A program made the translations under genes and the position numbers. A stretch of DNA of 64,000 nt, from contig CAXBNF010000001.1 in assembly GCA_963977065.1 (NCBI GenBank), positions 62,001 to 126,000 of the forward strand, given 5' to 3'. Positions 27,057 to 36,907 of this stretch are shown piece by piece. The DNA comes from Planktosalinus sp963977065. GTDB lineage: Bacteria; Bacteroidota; Bacteroidia; Flavobacteriales; Flavobacteriaceae. The notes below the pieces were generated by a model, which saw nothing but the letters and a program-made list of their open reading frames with translations, was not told the DNA's origin and ran no database searches. The first letter of the stretch is position 1; each line of letters opens with the position of its first letter.

Positions 27057-27775
27057 AACCCCCTCTCTTTCTGTAGTTGTTCATAAGCTTCCTGCACTTT
27101 TTGAAATTTTTCCTGAGCGCCTTTGCGATAGGCCTCATCCATATGCTGTAATTTATCAGGATGGTATTTTTTTGCCATCGTACGGAAAGCAGCTTTGATT
27201 TCGGCATTGGTAGCCGTTTTTTCAATTTCCAGAATTTTATAGGCACTATCCGGGTTTTTGAAGAACATCGCTTTGATACTCTCAAAATCCCGATGACCCA
27301 ATGCCAGATGATTGGAAATCTCTCTAAGCTGATTCAGTTCGGCTTGAGATACAGTTCCATCTGCTTGAGCTATACTAAATAAAAAATGAATGATCTGAAG
27401 TCTGGACTCATACCTCGTGCGTACTCTTAAATAATTGCAGATTTTATGTGAAGATATTTCTCGCTTTTTTACAACCTCATTAAATGTGCGAAATGTTGCA
27501 TTGGCTCTTTCTTTTCCATAAGCTTGTACAAAATAACTTTGTACAAACTGCATTTCCTGAGGGCTTACTTTACCGTCTGCTTTAATGACCATTGAAGCCA
27601 ATGAAAGTAAATTAAGCTCAAAATCTGCCGGTGTCACTTGTTGTGAACCCCTGCTTGAATAAACTCGGGTGTTTTTAAAAAGCCCCTCTAAAGCGCTCCC
27701 AATGATATACCCAATAAATGCTCCAATAAATCGATAAAATATAAATCCTACTATGGCTGCTATCCAACGAATCAA
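27053..27775 (-). CDS. TerB-DnaJ membrane-anchored co-chaperone (DjlA-like)
   Basis: A 240-residue protein: a hydrophobic N-terminus (residues 3-30), a TerB-like helical domain (LASMVIKADGKVSPQEM ... FSIAQADGTVSQAELNQL) and a C-terminal J domain with the HPD motif in AKKYHPDKLQHM. This is the DjlA plan, in which the J domain stimulates a DnaK. Its stop overlaps that of the convergent receptor gene by 4 bases. Confidence 0.88.
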   Translation of the reverse strand: MIRWIAAIVGFIFYRFIGAFIGYIIGSALEGLFKNTRVYSSRGSQQVTPADFELNLLSLASMVIKADGKVSPQEMQFVQSYFVQAYGKERANATFRTFNEVVKKREISSHKICNYLRVRTRYESRLQIIHFLFSIAQADGTVSQAELNQLREISNHLALGHRDFESIKAMFFKNPDSAYKILEIEKTATNAEIKAAFRTMAKKYHPDKLQHMDEAYRKGAQEKFQKVQEAYEQLQKERGF

Positions 27776-27904
27776 AAGCTTGTTTTTAAAATTAAAAGAA
27801 CTGCAAAGATAGCAATTAGCATTGAGCCAATATATCAGGAAGTATAAGATTTTACTTTTAACGAAACCTTAGATATTCAATCCCAAAAAAATTGAATTTT
27901 TTAG

Positions 27905-27912
27905 TACCTTTG
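27905..27912 (+). promoter_or_regulatory. -7 box of the bacilliredoxin gene
   Basis: TACCTTTG matches TAnnTTTG and lies 29 bases before the ATG. A clear -33 TTG at the right distance is not seen. Confidence 0.5.
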
Positions 27913-27941
27913 TACTTTAGAATAAGTTTAAATAAGAAATT

Positions 27942-28352
27942 ATGTACCCACCAGAATTAGTTAGACCCATGCGCGAAGACCTTACTAAAGAAGGCTTTGC
28001 AGAATTACATACGGCTCAGGAAGTTGAACAAGCCATACAGCAAAAAGGCACTACACTTGTTGTAGTAAATTCTGTTTGTGGTTGTGCTGCAGCAAATGCA
28101 CGTCCCGGAGCCAAAATGTCGCTTCAAAACAGTAAAAAACCAGATCAATTGGTCACCGTTTTTGCCGGTGTTGACCGAGAAGCTACAGATGCCGCCAGAG
28201 CTCAAATGATGCCTTTTCCGCCAAGTTCGCCATCAATGGCGCTTTTCAAAGACGGCGAATTGGTTCATATGCTTGAGCGTCATCACATTGAAGGTCGTCC
28301 TGCCGAAATAATCGCTGAAAATTTAATGGATGCTTACAATCAGCACTGTTAA
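27942..28352 (+). CDS. BrxA/BrxB-type bacilliredoxin
   Basis: A 136-residue DUF1094 protein. The redox motif CGC sits in VVNSVCGCAAANARPG at about 46-48, and MMPFPPSSPSMALFKDGE is the family signature. In Firmicutes the family removes bacillithiol from proteins; in Bacteroidota, which often make bacillithiol, the role is probably similar. Single gene with its own promoter and hairpin terminator. Confidence 0.93.
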   Translation: MYPPELVRPMREDLTKEGFAELHTAQEVEQAIQQKGTTLVVVNSVCGCAAANARPGAKMSLQNSKKPDQLVTVFAGVDREATDAARAQMMPFPPSSPSMALFKDGELVHMLERHHIEGRPAEIIAENLMDAYNQHC

Positions 28353-28379
28353 TAGCTTAGCAAAAATAAATTATAGCAT

Positions 28380-28405
28380 AAACCCTTTCTTTTGAAAGGG
28401 TTTTT
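28380..28405 (+). terminator. Rho-independent terminator after the bacilliredoxin gene
   Basis: AAACCCTTTC, loop TTTT, GAAAGGGTTT, then T-run. Confidence 0.88.
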
Positions 28406-28420
28406 CTATTTTTGATCGTA

Positions 28421-29161
28421 ATGAAAGCACTAAAAAAAATAGTGAGCTATTTTCTTTCGGGAGTTTTTTTTCTCCTTTTTGGGCTCTTTCTGCTTATTTT
28501 TGAACTAGTTCAACGACTGTGTCTAAACCTTTTGGGTTATAATGCACATCGTAAAAGCGTTGCCCTCTTTAACTGGTTTGCTTTAAGATTCCTTCATTTA
28601 TTAGGCACCACTTATAAAGTAAACCTGCCTGAAAATTTGCCCGTAAACAAGCCCGTAATCATCGTTTCAAACCATCAAAGTATGTGGGATATCCCGCCAA
28701 TTATTTGGTTTTTAAGAAGCTTACACCCCAAGTTTATTTCAAAAAAGGAATTGGGCAAGGGCATTCCCACTATTTCTTACAACTTGAGACATGGTGGCTC
28801 TGTTTTAATTGACCGCAAAAACCCCGAACAGGCTACCCAGGAAATAAAAAATATTGCACACTACATTTCAAAACACAACAGAGGTGTCGTTATTTTCCCG
28901 GAAGGGACTCGCAGTAGAGATGGCAATCCAAAACCTTTTAAACAAAGAGGACTGTTGACTCTTTTTGAAAATGCGCCTGATGCCTATGTACTTCCGGTTT
29001 CTATAAGTAATTCCTGGAAGTTACAACGGTATGGTGTTTTTCCTATCCCTCTGGGCTCCAGATTGACTTTTGAAATACACCCTGCAATCAAAGTGTCCCA
29101 TTTTAAACACGAGCAACTCATTCAAATACTTGAGAAAACAATTACAGAAGCTGTTAACTAA
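28421..29161 (+). CDS. plsC: 1-acyl-glycerol-3-phosphate acyltransferase
   Basis: A 246-residue membrane enzyme that makes phosphatidic acid from lysophosphatidic acid. A hydrophobic N-terminus spans residues 8-35; block I is VSNHQSMWDIPP (His and Asp of HX4D) and block III FPEGTRSRDGNPKPF. The ATG at 28421 is preferred to a TTG three codons earlier. A TATTTTTG at 28407-28414 would place the transcript start almost on the ATG. Confidence 0.9.
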   Translation: MKALKKIVSYFLSGVFFLLFGLFLLIFELVQRLCLNLLGYNAHRKSVALFNWFALRFLHLLGTTYKVNLPENLPVNKPVIIVSNHQSMWDIPPIIWFLRSLHPKFISKKELGKGIPTISYNLRHGGSVLIDRKNPEQATQEIKNIAHYISKHNRGVVIFPEGTRSRDGNPKPFKQRGLLTLFENAPDAYVLPVSISNSWKLQRYGVFPIPLGSRLTFEIHPAIKVSHFKHEQLIQILEKTITEAVN

Positions 29162-29172
29162 CAAAAACTCAT

Positions 29173-29832
29173 TTGACAAAGGAAGAATACAAACTCATTG
29201 AAAAAACCATTCAATTTGTAAAAGAAACTCTCAAAAATGCAGAAGGAGGTCATGATTGGTTTCACATTGAGCGTGTCTATAAAAACAGTTGTTTGATCGC
29301 TCAGGACGAAAACTGTAATCAGCTGGTAGTTGAAGTAGCTGCATTGCTACATGATATTGCAGACAGTAAATTTTATAATGGTGATGAAACCGTGGGGCCT
29401 GCTAAAGCGAAAGCATTTTTAGAAAAAGAAAATACCCCATCAGAAATTGTTGAACATGTGGTAAAAATTATTGAGAACATTTCATTTAAGGGTGGAAATG
29501 AGCCTAAAAACTTTTATTCAATTGAGCTTGCGATCGTTCAAGATGCTGATCGGCTGGATGCCATTGGAGCTATTGGCATTGCAAGGGCATTTCATTATGG
29601 CGGTTTCAAAAATCGAAAGCTTTATGACCCCGAAATCAAACCCAATATGCAATTAACTAAAGAAGCCTATAAGAACTCAACAGCGCCCACCATCAATCAT
29701 TTTTATGAAAAACTGTTGCGCCTAAAAGACCTAATGAATACTGAAACCGGGAAAAAAATAGCTCAGGAAAGACACACTTTTATGGAAAGTTATCTTAGCC
29801 AATTCTACAGTGAATGGAATGGTAATTTATAA
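29173..29832 (+). CDS. HD-domain phosphohydrolase, TTG start
   Basis: A 219-residue HD protein. The metal residues lie in GGHDWFHIERVYKNS (first His) and AALLHDIADSKF (His-Asp), and a further Asp lies in IVQDADRLDAIGAIG. The group includes nucleotide-cleaving enzymes of uncertain substrate. The only start that keeps EGGHDW with its helix is TTG at 29173, since an in-frame stop precedes it at 29155. It follows plsC by 11 bases. Confidence 0.85.
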   Translation: MTKEEYKLIEKTIQFVKETLKNAEGGHDWFHIERVYKNSCLIAQDENCNQLVVEVAALLHDIADSKFYNGDETVGPAKAKAFLEKENTPSEIVEHVVKIIENISFKGGNEPKNFYSIELAIVQDADRLDAIGAIGIARAFHYGGFKNRKLYDPEIKPNMQLTKEAYKNSTAPTINHFYEKLLRLKDLMNTETGKKIAQERHTFMESYLSQFYSEWNGNL

Positions 29833-29834
29833 AT

Positions 29835-32800
29835 TTACTTGACCTTAATCAAGCTGCTTTTATCATCATTTCTAACAACCCAAAAATGAGCTTCTCCGGC
29901 AACCATAATTGGGACAATATGATAAACATTCCCGGGTATAATTAGACCACTTTCTGATGGGTTTACTACTTTAAAATTACCGGTACCATCTCCCAACAAC
30001 AAACTGCCAATGGAGGCATCATAACGACCCAATTCAGCATCTGTACCAAAAAAGTTGCCCCCCACTATCAAATCCTTTTTCCCATTTTTATTTATATCTA
30101 TAGATTGAATAGACTTCATTACAGAAATTTGTGTAGCAAGTGGTAAATCTTGAGCGGTAAACCCTTTGCCTTTGTCATTCAAAAAGAGGGTATGCTCAAA
30201 ATGATTTGCCTCAAGTATTTTCACATCTTGTAGCTCTGAGGGTGTAAATAATTCGTTAATCGTCGCCCGGGCATAGGGTTCATAGCGGGTAAAGCGCTTT
30301 CTGAGCATAATCATTTGAGTGAGCAATCTGTCCCGGTTTAGTAATGGGTAACTCACACCACCATCATAATGAGTGAGAATAGCGTCTAAACTTCCGTTGT
30401 TATCAAAATCTTTGTAATAAATAGACACAGGTTCTGAGGGTGAGGCTTTTACAAAAGAGTTAAGGCCTTTATTCCCCGCAATTATCTCTGGATAGCCGTC
30501 TCCTGTGAGGTCTTCAACCAGTAAAGAATACCACCAACCGGTTTTGTCTGAGAGTCCCAAACTTTCTGTAGTGTTTTGAAATTTACCATTTTGAAACTTA
30601 AAAACTGTCACCGGCATCCACTCACCGGTTATAATGAGTTCCTTTGTTCCATCTTTATCGATGTCAGCAAAGGCAGCGTCTGTCACCATACCCACTCTTT
30701 CAAGATTTTCAGACCATTGAGAAGTAGCATCTGTAAATGTGCCATTGTTGTTCTTTAATAGGAGACTAGGAGGTGTTTCCGGATTTCTACCGGGCGTTAT
30801 TCTTCCGCCAACAAACAAATCCAATTGTCCGTCTCCATCAATATCGTGAGCTTTCACGATTCCACCACTTGAATAAAACTCAGGCAATGCATCTTTTGCT
30901 CTTTTAAAGTTTCCATTGCCATCATTTAAATAAAGTCTGTCTTGATAAATGGGGTCGTTTGCTAATTTCTCATTACCGCCGCTTACCACATATAAATCGA
31001 GGAAACCGTTTCCGTTTGCATCAAAAAAGAGGGCACTAACATCCTCGTGTTCTTTATCGGTTTCAAAGTCTTGGATTTTTTTTGAATTGAAAGTGCCGTT
31101 TTTATTTTGAATAAATAATTTAGGTGCAAATCCCATCGCCCCGCCCAGATAGATATCATCCAGGCCATCGCCATTAATATCCCCCACAGCAATTCCCGGA
31201 CCTTCCTCACTGTATTTGTGATATAACAAAGCTTCCCTTTTAAAGTCAATGTAATTGTTTTCGACATGATATGCTTCTTTTGGAAGCTTTTCTGATACAT
31301 CTTCAAAATACCGGAATTCAGTTTTGGGAATTTTATAAGTACCCGTCGGGCTTTTAGAAACTTTTAAAATTTGATTTAATTCAGGGTTTTTGATTATTTG
31401 TGAAGATTTGTCCGGCCAGATAATTTCGACCTGATCAACTTGATAACCTTCTTTAACCCCAAAATGCAAGCGGTGTTGAGAGGAGGATAAGAATCCGCGT
31501 GTGGGGTTGTATTGCTCTGTGAGTATGGTCCCGTTTGACAAATGAGCTTTTACTTTTGTGCCCATATTTGTTGACGTTTCATTATGTTCTAATTCAATAG
31601 AAAGGAAATTGTTGCCTGTTAACTCAGCACCCTTATTTTTCATTATAAAAGCGGGTGCATTTATATTATTGACTACAAGGTCCAGATAGCCATTATTGTT
31701 TAAGTCTGCATAAGCAGAGCCATTTGAAAACAGAGATGGTCCACTATCCCAGGTGGATGATACATTTTGAAATCTATTTTCTCCCAAATTGTTGAAGAAT
31801 ACTGATGGGACAGGGTTACTGGGAATTTCTTCAATCCATTGTTTTAAAGTGATTTCACCGGCATTGAGTTTCTTTTGCAGTTGATCCATCTCAAACCTGG
31901 CATAGTCATTATTTGTAATATCTCTAGTATAACCATTTGTTATGTGTATATCTTTGAGGCCATCGTTATCAAAGTCAGCTAATAATACACTCCAGCTCCA
32001 CTCTGTAAGCGCAACATCATTCATGTAGGCAAAATTTGAAAATGGTCCCACACAGGAGTTTATTTGGAGTACATTTGTGGGGTATTGAGCACCTAAACCA
32101 TAGGTCACCATTTTTTCAAACTTATCATAGTTTTGTGCCATTGACATCATTTTACGTCGGTAGTTTTCAGAAGGAAGCATGTCTAACGTAATCAAATCAA
32201 AACAGCCATTGTTATTGATATCTGCAAAATCTGAACCCATTGATGAAAATGAAGTGCTACTAAAATAATCATACAGTTGGTCAACGAAAGTGTTATTCCC
32301 CTGGTTGATTAAAAGCTGATCTGGCTTTACATAATCATTAGCTACATAAATATCTGGAAGCCCATCTTGGTTAAAATCGCCAATCACAGCACTAAGCCCA
32401 AAAGCATAATTGAGTACTCCGGCTTTTTCTGAAATATCAAGAAAATTACCCTCATTGTTTTGATAGAGCCTGTCTGAAAAAAACTCATAAGATTCAGCTT
32501 TTGCAAGAGCTAACTCTCCTTTTTCATTTTGTGTGATTTTTATAGAATTAGTGTCTTTAAAGTCTGAAGGGTGATTTAAAATATAAACGTCTAAGTCACC
32601 GTCACCATCCATATCAAAAAAATAAGCCTGAACTGAGTATCCCGGATCGTCGAGGCCATATTCTGCACCACGCTCTGTAAAGGTCAAATTACCATTATTT
32701 ATATAAAGTACATTGCGCCTTAAATCTGCGTTGGGGATGGCAGATTTGCTTACATAAATATCGAGAAGACCATCATTATTAATGTCAACCATGGTGACGC

Positions 32801-33167
32801 CTGTTTTAAATCCCATTCCTCCATTCACTCCGGCACTTTCGGTTATATCTATAAACTTGAAATCGCCTTGATTGAGATAGAGTTTGTTAGAAAACATATT
32901 GCCCGTGAAGTAAATATCAGGCAACCCATCATTATTAACATCACCAATAGCAACTCCTCCGCCATTGTATAAGTATTCATAAAGTAAAAAGTTGAATCTC
33001 TCTGACTCAGTTATTGTGTTTTCAAAATCAATCCCCGTTTGTGTACTGTCTAAATATTCAAAAAGCGCCACTGCTTTTTCTTTTTGATTGTTTGTTGATA
33101 GTTCTTCATTTTTTTTACATCCAAATAAAAGGAAGGCAAGAAAAAGTATATATGTAAACCGTTTCAT
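29835..33167 (-). CDS. FG-GAP/VCBS repeat lipoprotein with ASPIC/UnbV domain
   Basis: A 1110-residue lipoprotein (lipobox FGCKK, Cys17). Many FG-GAP blades of the form DINNDGLLDIY or DIDGDGQLDLF bind calcium and form beta-propellers. Between two propellers lies an ASPIC/UnbV-like domain near 515-600 (GTKVKAHLSNGTILTEQ, SSQHRLHFGVKEG). The protein is exported to the cell surface. It is co-transcribed with the haloperoxidase-like gene 4 bases upstream, a pairing that recurs in Bacteroidota. Function unknown. Confidence 0.87.
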   Translation of the reverse strand: MKRFTYILFLAFLLFGCKKNEELSTNNQKEKAVALFEYLDSTQTGIDFENTITESERFNFLLYEYLYNGGGVAIGDVNNDGLPDIYFTGNMFSNKLYLNQGDFKFIDITESAGVNGGMGFKTGVTMVDINNDGLLDIYVSKSAIPNADLRRNVLYINNGNLTFTERGAEYGLDDPGYSVQAYFFDMDGDGDLDVYILNHPSDFKDTNSIKITQNEKGELALAKAESYEFFSDRLYQNNEGNFLDISEKAGVLNYAFGLSAVIGDFNQDGLPDIYVANDYVKPDQLLINQGNNTFVDQLYDYFSSTSFSSMGSDFADINNNGCFDLITLDMLPSENYRRKMMSMAQNYDKFEKMVTYGLGAQYPTNVLQINSCVGPFSNFAYMNDVALTEWSWSVLLADFDNDGLKDIHITNGYTRDITNNDYARFEMDQLQKKLNAGEITLKQWIEEIPSNPVPSVFFNNLGENRFQNVSSTWDSGPSLFSNGSAYADLNNNGYLDLVVNNINAPAFIMKNKGAELTGNNFLSIELEHNETSTNMGTKVKAHLSNGTILTEQYNPTRGFLSSSQHRLHFGVKEGYQVDQVEIIWPDKSSQIIKNPELNQILKVSKSPTGTYKIPKTEFRYFEDVSEKLPKEAYHVENNYIDFKREALLYHKYSEEGPGIAVGDINGDGLDDIYLGGAMGFAPKLFIQNKNGTFNSKKIQDFETDKEHEDVSALFFDANGNGFLDLYVVSGGNEKLANDPIYQDRLYLNDGNGNFKRAKDALPEFYSSGGIVKAHDIDGDGQLDLFVGGRITPGRNPETPPSLLLKNNNGTFTDATSQWSENLERVGMVTDAAFADIDKDGTKELIITGEWMPVTVFKFQNGKFQNTTESLGLSDKTGWWYSLLVEDLTGDGYPEIIAGNKGLNSFVKASPSEPVSIYYKDFDNNGSLDAILTHYDGGVSYPLLNRDRLLTQMIMLRKRFTRYEPYARATINELFTPSELQDVKILEANHFEHTLFLNDKGKGFTAQDLPLATQISVMKSIQSIDINKNGKKDLIVGGNFFGTDAELGRYDASIGSLLLGDGTGNFKVVNPSESGLIIPGNVYHIVPIMVAGEAHFWVVRNDDKSSLIKVK

Positions 33168-33171
33168 TTTT

Positions 33172-34491
33172 TTAATTTTTAAACTTTTCTAGTATTTTAT
33201 TGGCTATAAAATAACCTTGTTTGTTTCCTTCTTCCACACCAATCATATAGTGAATACCCCCATAAAACCTGCTTAAACTAACTTCCCAAGCAGCTTCATC
33301 AAAGGAGGAATAAGTTCTTGTTCCGGCATTAAAGAGCTCATTGGTATTGTCTGTAAAAGCGAATGTTTTTCCAAAAACAGCATTTAATACTCCTGCTGCA
33401 GAGGCAGATATTGCACTGTGACCACTGGTATATTCAGGAAAAGGTGGTGTTTGTATTACCGGCTTCCATTCAACATCTATATATTCCTGAATGTAAGTTA
33501 CCGGCCTCACTAAGTCTGTTTTGAATTTTTCATGCCAGCAAGAAATAATGGCATCAAACATAGCTGTAGCTGTAAAAGTATAGGCTTTTGAAGTTGTGAA
33601 AAGACTGCTATTTTCTTTCTCAGTTATTTGATGAATAATATTTAACCAATGGCCCGGCGGGGAAATTTTGTGAATAACAGCAACCAGATGACCTTGATGC
33701 ATGGTCGTGTTTGGATTGTCATCCCAAAACCAGGCAGTGGCAATCTTTGAGCTATCTAGTCGTTGAGTTGACTCCTCATAGACTTCATAGACCATTTTGA
33801 AAAATTCTGAGTCTTTTGATGTTTGATAAACAGGCGGTGCTTTTGCTAAATAAATTGATGCGCTATCAATCACCAGAGGTCTTATTTCATCCCAAAAGGG
33901 TTCCAGTGCTTCCATATAATCAGGAGGTGTTTCTCTCCAGTTTTCGGGTTTTTTTGTGCTTGTAAATCGATCAAATGTGCGGGTTTGTATGTAATTGTCC
34001 TTATCAATCCATTTTGAGAGATGCCCTGAGATACTTTCGGCGTAAGCTAAAGAGGAGTATATAACGTTTTCACTCAATTTTTCTTTTCGGGCCTTATCAA
34101 TAAACTCATTTTTTAACTCCTCAATAAGATGTTCTGAAAAGACCACCTTTTTCGCAATATTACAGAAGGAAAGTATTGCAGCAAGTTCCGGGTTTACTTG
34201 TGATTTATCAATATCAGGAATGGATTCTAAACCATTAAGTTTGCTGCTGATGTCTTGAAGACTATCTGGATAAAACTTTTGTAAAGTGATATATTGAGCG
34301 ATATGAGGATAGACATAAACTCTTGAGGCAACCGGCGGAGGAAATGCATCTTCCATTGCTACTTCCAGTAGGGTTCTGTTTGCATGATTTAAGTCTGCTG
34401 TGTTAAAAACCTCTTTATCAAAAGAGGCATCCTTTGTACATGAGACTAAAAAGAGTAAACAAGAACTAACTAAACAAGAGTACAACTTCAT
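33172..34491 (-). CDS. Vanadium haloperoxidase / PAP2-like lipoprotein
   Basis: A 439-residue lipoprotein (lipobox VSCTK). The phosphate/vanadate site of the PAP2-haloperoxidase fold is visible in PPFPEYTSGHSAISASAAG (Ser-Gly-His) and SRFYGGIHYMIG (Arg, final His), with a Lys-containing helix before them. Members either oxidise halides with vanadate or act as phosphatases; the sequence alone does not decide. It begins the transcript that continues into the FG-GAP protein. Confidence 0.85.
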   Translation of the reverse strand: MKLYSCLVSSCLLFLVSCTKDASFDKEVFNTADLNHANRTLLEVAMEDAFPPPVASRVYVYPHIAQYITLQKFYPDSLQDISSKLNGLESIPDIDKSQVNPELAAILSFCNIAKKVVFSEHLIEELKNEFIDKARKEKLSENVIYSSLAYAESISGHLSKWIDKDNYIQTRTFDRFTSTKKPENWRETPPDYMEALEPFWDEIRPLVIDSASIYLAKAPPVYQTSKDSEFFKMVYEVYEESTQRLDSSKIATAWFWDDNPNTTMHQGHLVAVIHKISPPGHWLNIIHQITEKENSSLFTTSKAYTFTATAMFDAIISCWHEKFKTDLVRPVTYIQEYIDVEWKPVIQTPPFPEYTSGHSAISASAAGVLNAVFGKTFAFTDNTNELFNAGTRTYSSFDEAAWEVSLSRFYGGIHYMIGVEEGNKQGYFIANKILEKFKN

Positions 34492-34568
34492 TTGGCTATG
34501 TTTAAAAATATAGCCTAAATATAGTTAAAATTATCTTAAATTATTAAGCTGTAATAAATCTGATAAAA

Positions 34569-35354
34569 TTATTTCCCGGGGAAATTTGCTTTTCTCTTAT
34601 CTAAAAATGCCGTGGTTCCTTCCTGAAAATCTGCTGTACCAAAGCTATCTCCAAACTCTTCAATTTCAACTGTGAAACCATTTATGCCATCTGTATAATT
34701 TGCATTTACGGCTCTTATTGCTGAAGCGATAGCTATTGTTGAGTTTTTCATAATCTTATGCGCGATACTTTCTGCAAGCCCAAGAAGTTCCTCTTGAGTG
34801 GTGACGTGATTCACCAAGCCATAGTCTAGCGCTTGTTTGGCATCAATCATTCCGGCGGTCATTATCATTTCCATAGCTCTTCCTTTACCCACAAGTTGAG
34901 GCAATCTTTGAGTGCCTCCATAACCCGGTATAACACCCAATGAGACTTCAGGAAGACCCATTTTTGCATTGTCGCTTGCAATTCTAAAATGAGCCGCCAT
35001 GGCAAGTTCAAGTCCGCCTCCAAGTGCAAAACCATTAACAGCAGCTATTACCGGAGTAGAAAGATTTGCTAGAAAATCAAATAGTAATTGTTGCCCCAGT
35101 GCAGCCAGTTTTTTCCCTTCCTTTACTGAATAAGATGCAAATTCACTGATATCAGCTCCTGCGACAAAAGCCTTTTCTCCACTTCCTGTTAAAATGATCA
35201 CCTTTGTTTCTTTATCAAGTTCAAATATTTTGAGTGCTGAATGCAATTCCTTTATGGTTTGAGAATTTAATGCATTAAGCTTTGATGGACGGTTGATAGT
35301 AATTGTTGTGATTCCATCTTGGGTTGTTGAGATAAGAAGATTTTCAAAATTCAT
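34569..35354 (-). CDS. Enoyl-CoA hydratase/isomerase (crotonase)
   Basis: A 261-residue crotonase. The oxyanion-hole motif AFVAGADISEFA at about 67 and AAVNGFALGGGLELAMAAH at about 105, with the two catalytic Glu in LELAMAA and LPEVSLGVIPGYGGTQR, are all present, so it is a true hydratase. It probably acts in fatty acid or 3-hydroxybutyryl-CoA metabolism. It follows the histidine kinase gene by 10 bases. Confidence 0.93.
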   Translation of the reverse strand: MNFENLLISTTQDGITTITINRPSKLNALNSQTIKELHSALKIFELDKETKVIILTGSGEKAFVAGADISEFASYSVKEGKKLAALGQQLLFDFLANLSTPVIAAVNGFALGGGLELAMAAHFRIASDNAKMGLPEVSLGVIPGYGGTQRLPQLVGKGRAMEMIMTAGMIDAKQALDYGLVNHVTTQEELLGLAESIAHKIMKNSTIAIASAIRAVNANYTDGINGFTVEIEEFGDSFGTADFQEGTTAFLDKRKANFPGK

Positions 35355-35364
35355 AAGAATAGTA

Positions 35365-36840
35365 TTATGTGTTTGAATCGTTAAATTTAGGAAATTCTAC
35401 TGTAAAAACAGTTCCTTTATTGATTTCAGATTTCAGTGTGATTTTTCCTTTATAATTTTCAATGATGCTTTTTACCATTGCAAGTCCCAGTCCCATCCCA
35501 CTAGACTTGGTAGTAAATTTGGGTTCAAATATTCGTTCTTTATTTTCATCTGGTATGCCCACTCCATTGTCTGAAACTTCAATAAACGCAGACAACTTAT
35601 TAGAAAACAGTTTGACCTCAACTCTGGGATTGTTTTGGTCCTCTACAGACTGGGTTGCATTTTTCACAAGGTTTGTAACAACCCTTATGAGTTGAACTCT
35701 GTCTAGTTTAACAATAATTTCCTTTTCTTCAGAATTAAAAACAATATATTCTTCATTGAAAATATCCAAAGCAAGTTTTGTAATTTCAATGAGATCGAGT
35801 GTTTCATCCTTTTGGGCAGGCATGTTAGCATAGGTTGAAAATGCAGATGCAATAGCACTCATTGTATCAATTTGTTGTGTCAAGGTTTGGGTAAACTCTT
35901 TTACTTTTTCAGAATTATTGGGGTTATTATTATCAAATTTTCGTTCAAAGCTTTGTACTGTTAAACGCATGGGCGTTAAAGGGTTTTTTATCTCGTGAGC
36001 CACTTGTTTTGCCATTTCTCGCCAAGCAGTTTCCCGCTCATTTGCTGCGAGAGCTGCTGCACTGCTTTCAAGTTCATCTATCATATTATTGTAGGCATTG
36101 ACAAGGGTTGAAATTTCTTCACTCGCCTGGCTTGTTTCTATTTTTTTATTGGATTTATCAAGTCGGGTTTCCTTGATTTTGTCACTTATTGTTTTTAAAG
36201 ATTTTGTAATGTGTTTTGACAATAAATAAGATAATACAATCGCAATAACCATCATAAAAAGATACACCTGTGCTAGACGAATCAAAAAGTTTTTAAGTTC
36301 ACGAGTTATAAAATTGTCTTCTTCTATATAAGGCAAGTTGAGAATGGCAAGGGGCTTAAAATAATTGTCTGTTATGTAAGAATATGAAGATCGAAACTTC
36401 TTATCTCCCTCCTGAAAACGAACCACATGTTTTTTTGTTGACGAACTTCTTAGTGCGCTTAAAACCTCTGCACTAATAGAGTCTGAGGGTTTTTCATAAA
36501 AAGAAGCTCTTGAAGATTTTAAAATCGTTCCGTTTAAATCAAAAAGTGATACCTCCATATTATGGATGTCCTGAATTTCATAGATTTTATCTTTAAAAAT
36601 TAAGGGGAGATTCTCAGTAATCACTTCATAAGATGTCTTCCTGAGTTCATAATTTATACTTGCCCTTATTTGGTCTTCTTTACGATCCAGTCGCTCTTTA
36701 TGATATTGAAGGGAATCTTGATTATACTGATAGATAGTTGCCAAAGCAATCAAGATGGAAGCTCCTAAAACGAGAGCTATCATAGAGAGAAATATTTTTG
36801 TTCGCAATGAACTTTTGCTTTTTAAAAGGCTTTTAATCAT
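35365..36840 (-). CDS. Sensor histidine kinase, NtrY-like
   Basis: A 491-residue kinase with two membrane spans (about 15-37 and 187-207), a periplasmic sensor between them, a HAMP linker, and the H box at 282 in MAKQVAHEIKNPLTPMRL. The ATP domain has DNGVGIPDENKERIF and SGMGLGLAMVKSI. No response regulator gene is adjacent. It seems to be an orphan kinase, co-transcribed with the crotonase. Confidence 0.9.
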   Translation of the reverse strand: MIKSLLKSKSSLRTKIFLSMIALVLGASILIALATIYQYNQDSLQYHKERLDRKEDQIRASINYELRKTSYEVITENLPLIFKDKIYEIQDIHNMEVSLFDLNGTILKSSRASFYEKPSDSISAEVLSALRSSSTKKHVVRFQEGDKKFRSSYSYITDNYFKPLAILNLPYIEEDNFITRELKNFLIRLAQVYLFMMVIAIVLSYLLSKHITKSLKTISDKIKETRLDKSNKKIETSQASEEISTLVNAYNNMIDELESSAAALAANERETAWREMAKQVAHEIKNPLTPMRLTVQSFERKFDNNNPNNSEKVKEFTQTLTQQIDTMSAIASAFSTYANMPAQKDETLDLIEITKLALDIFNEEYIVFNSEEKEIIVKLDRVQLIRVVTNLVKNATQSVEDQNNPRVEVKLFSNKLSAFIEVSDNGVGIPDENKERIFEPKFTTKSSGMGLGLAMVKSIIENYKGKITLKSEINKGTVFTVEFPKFNDSNT

Positions 36841-36907
36841 TTGAACTTCTTTAGGTTTTTAAAAATCAGAATACCTATTTAGTGATTCATCAAATAATGA
36901 GCCACAT

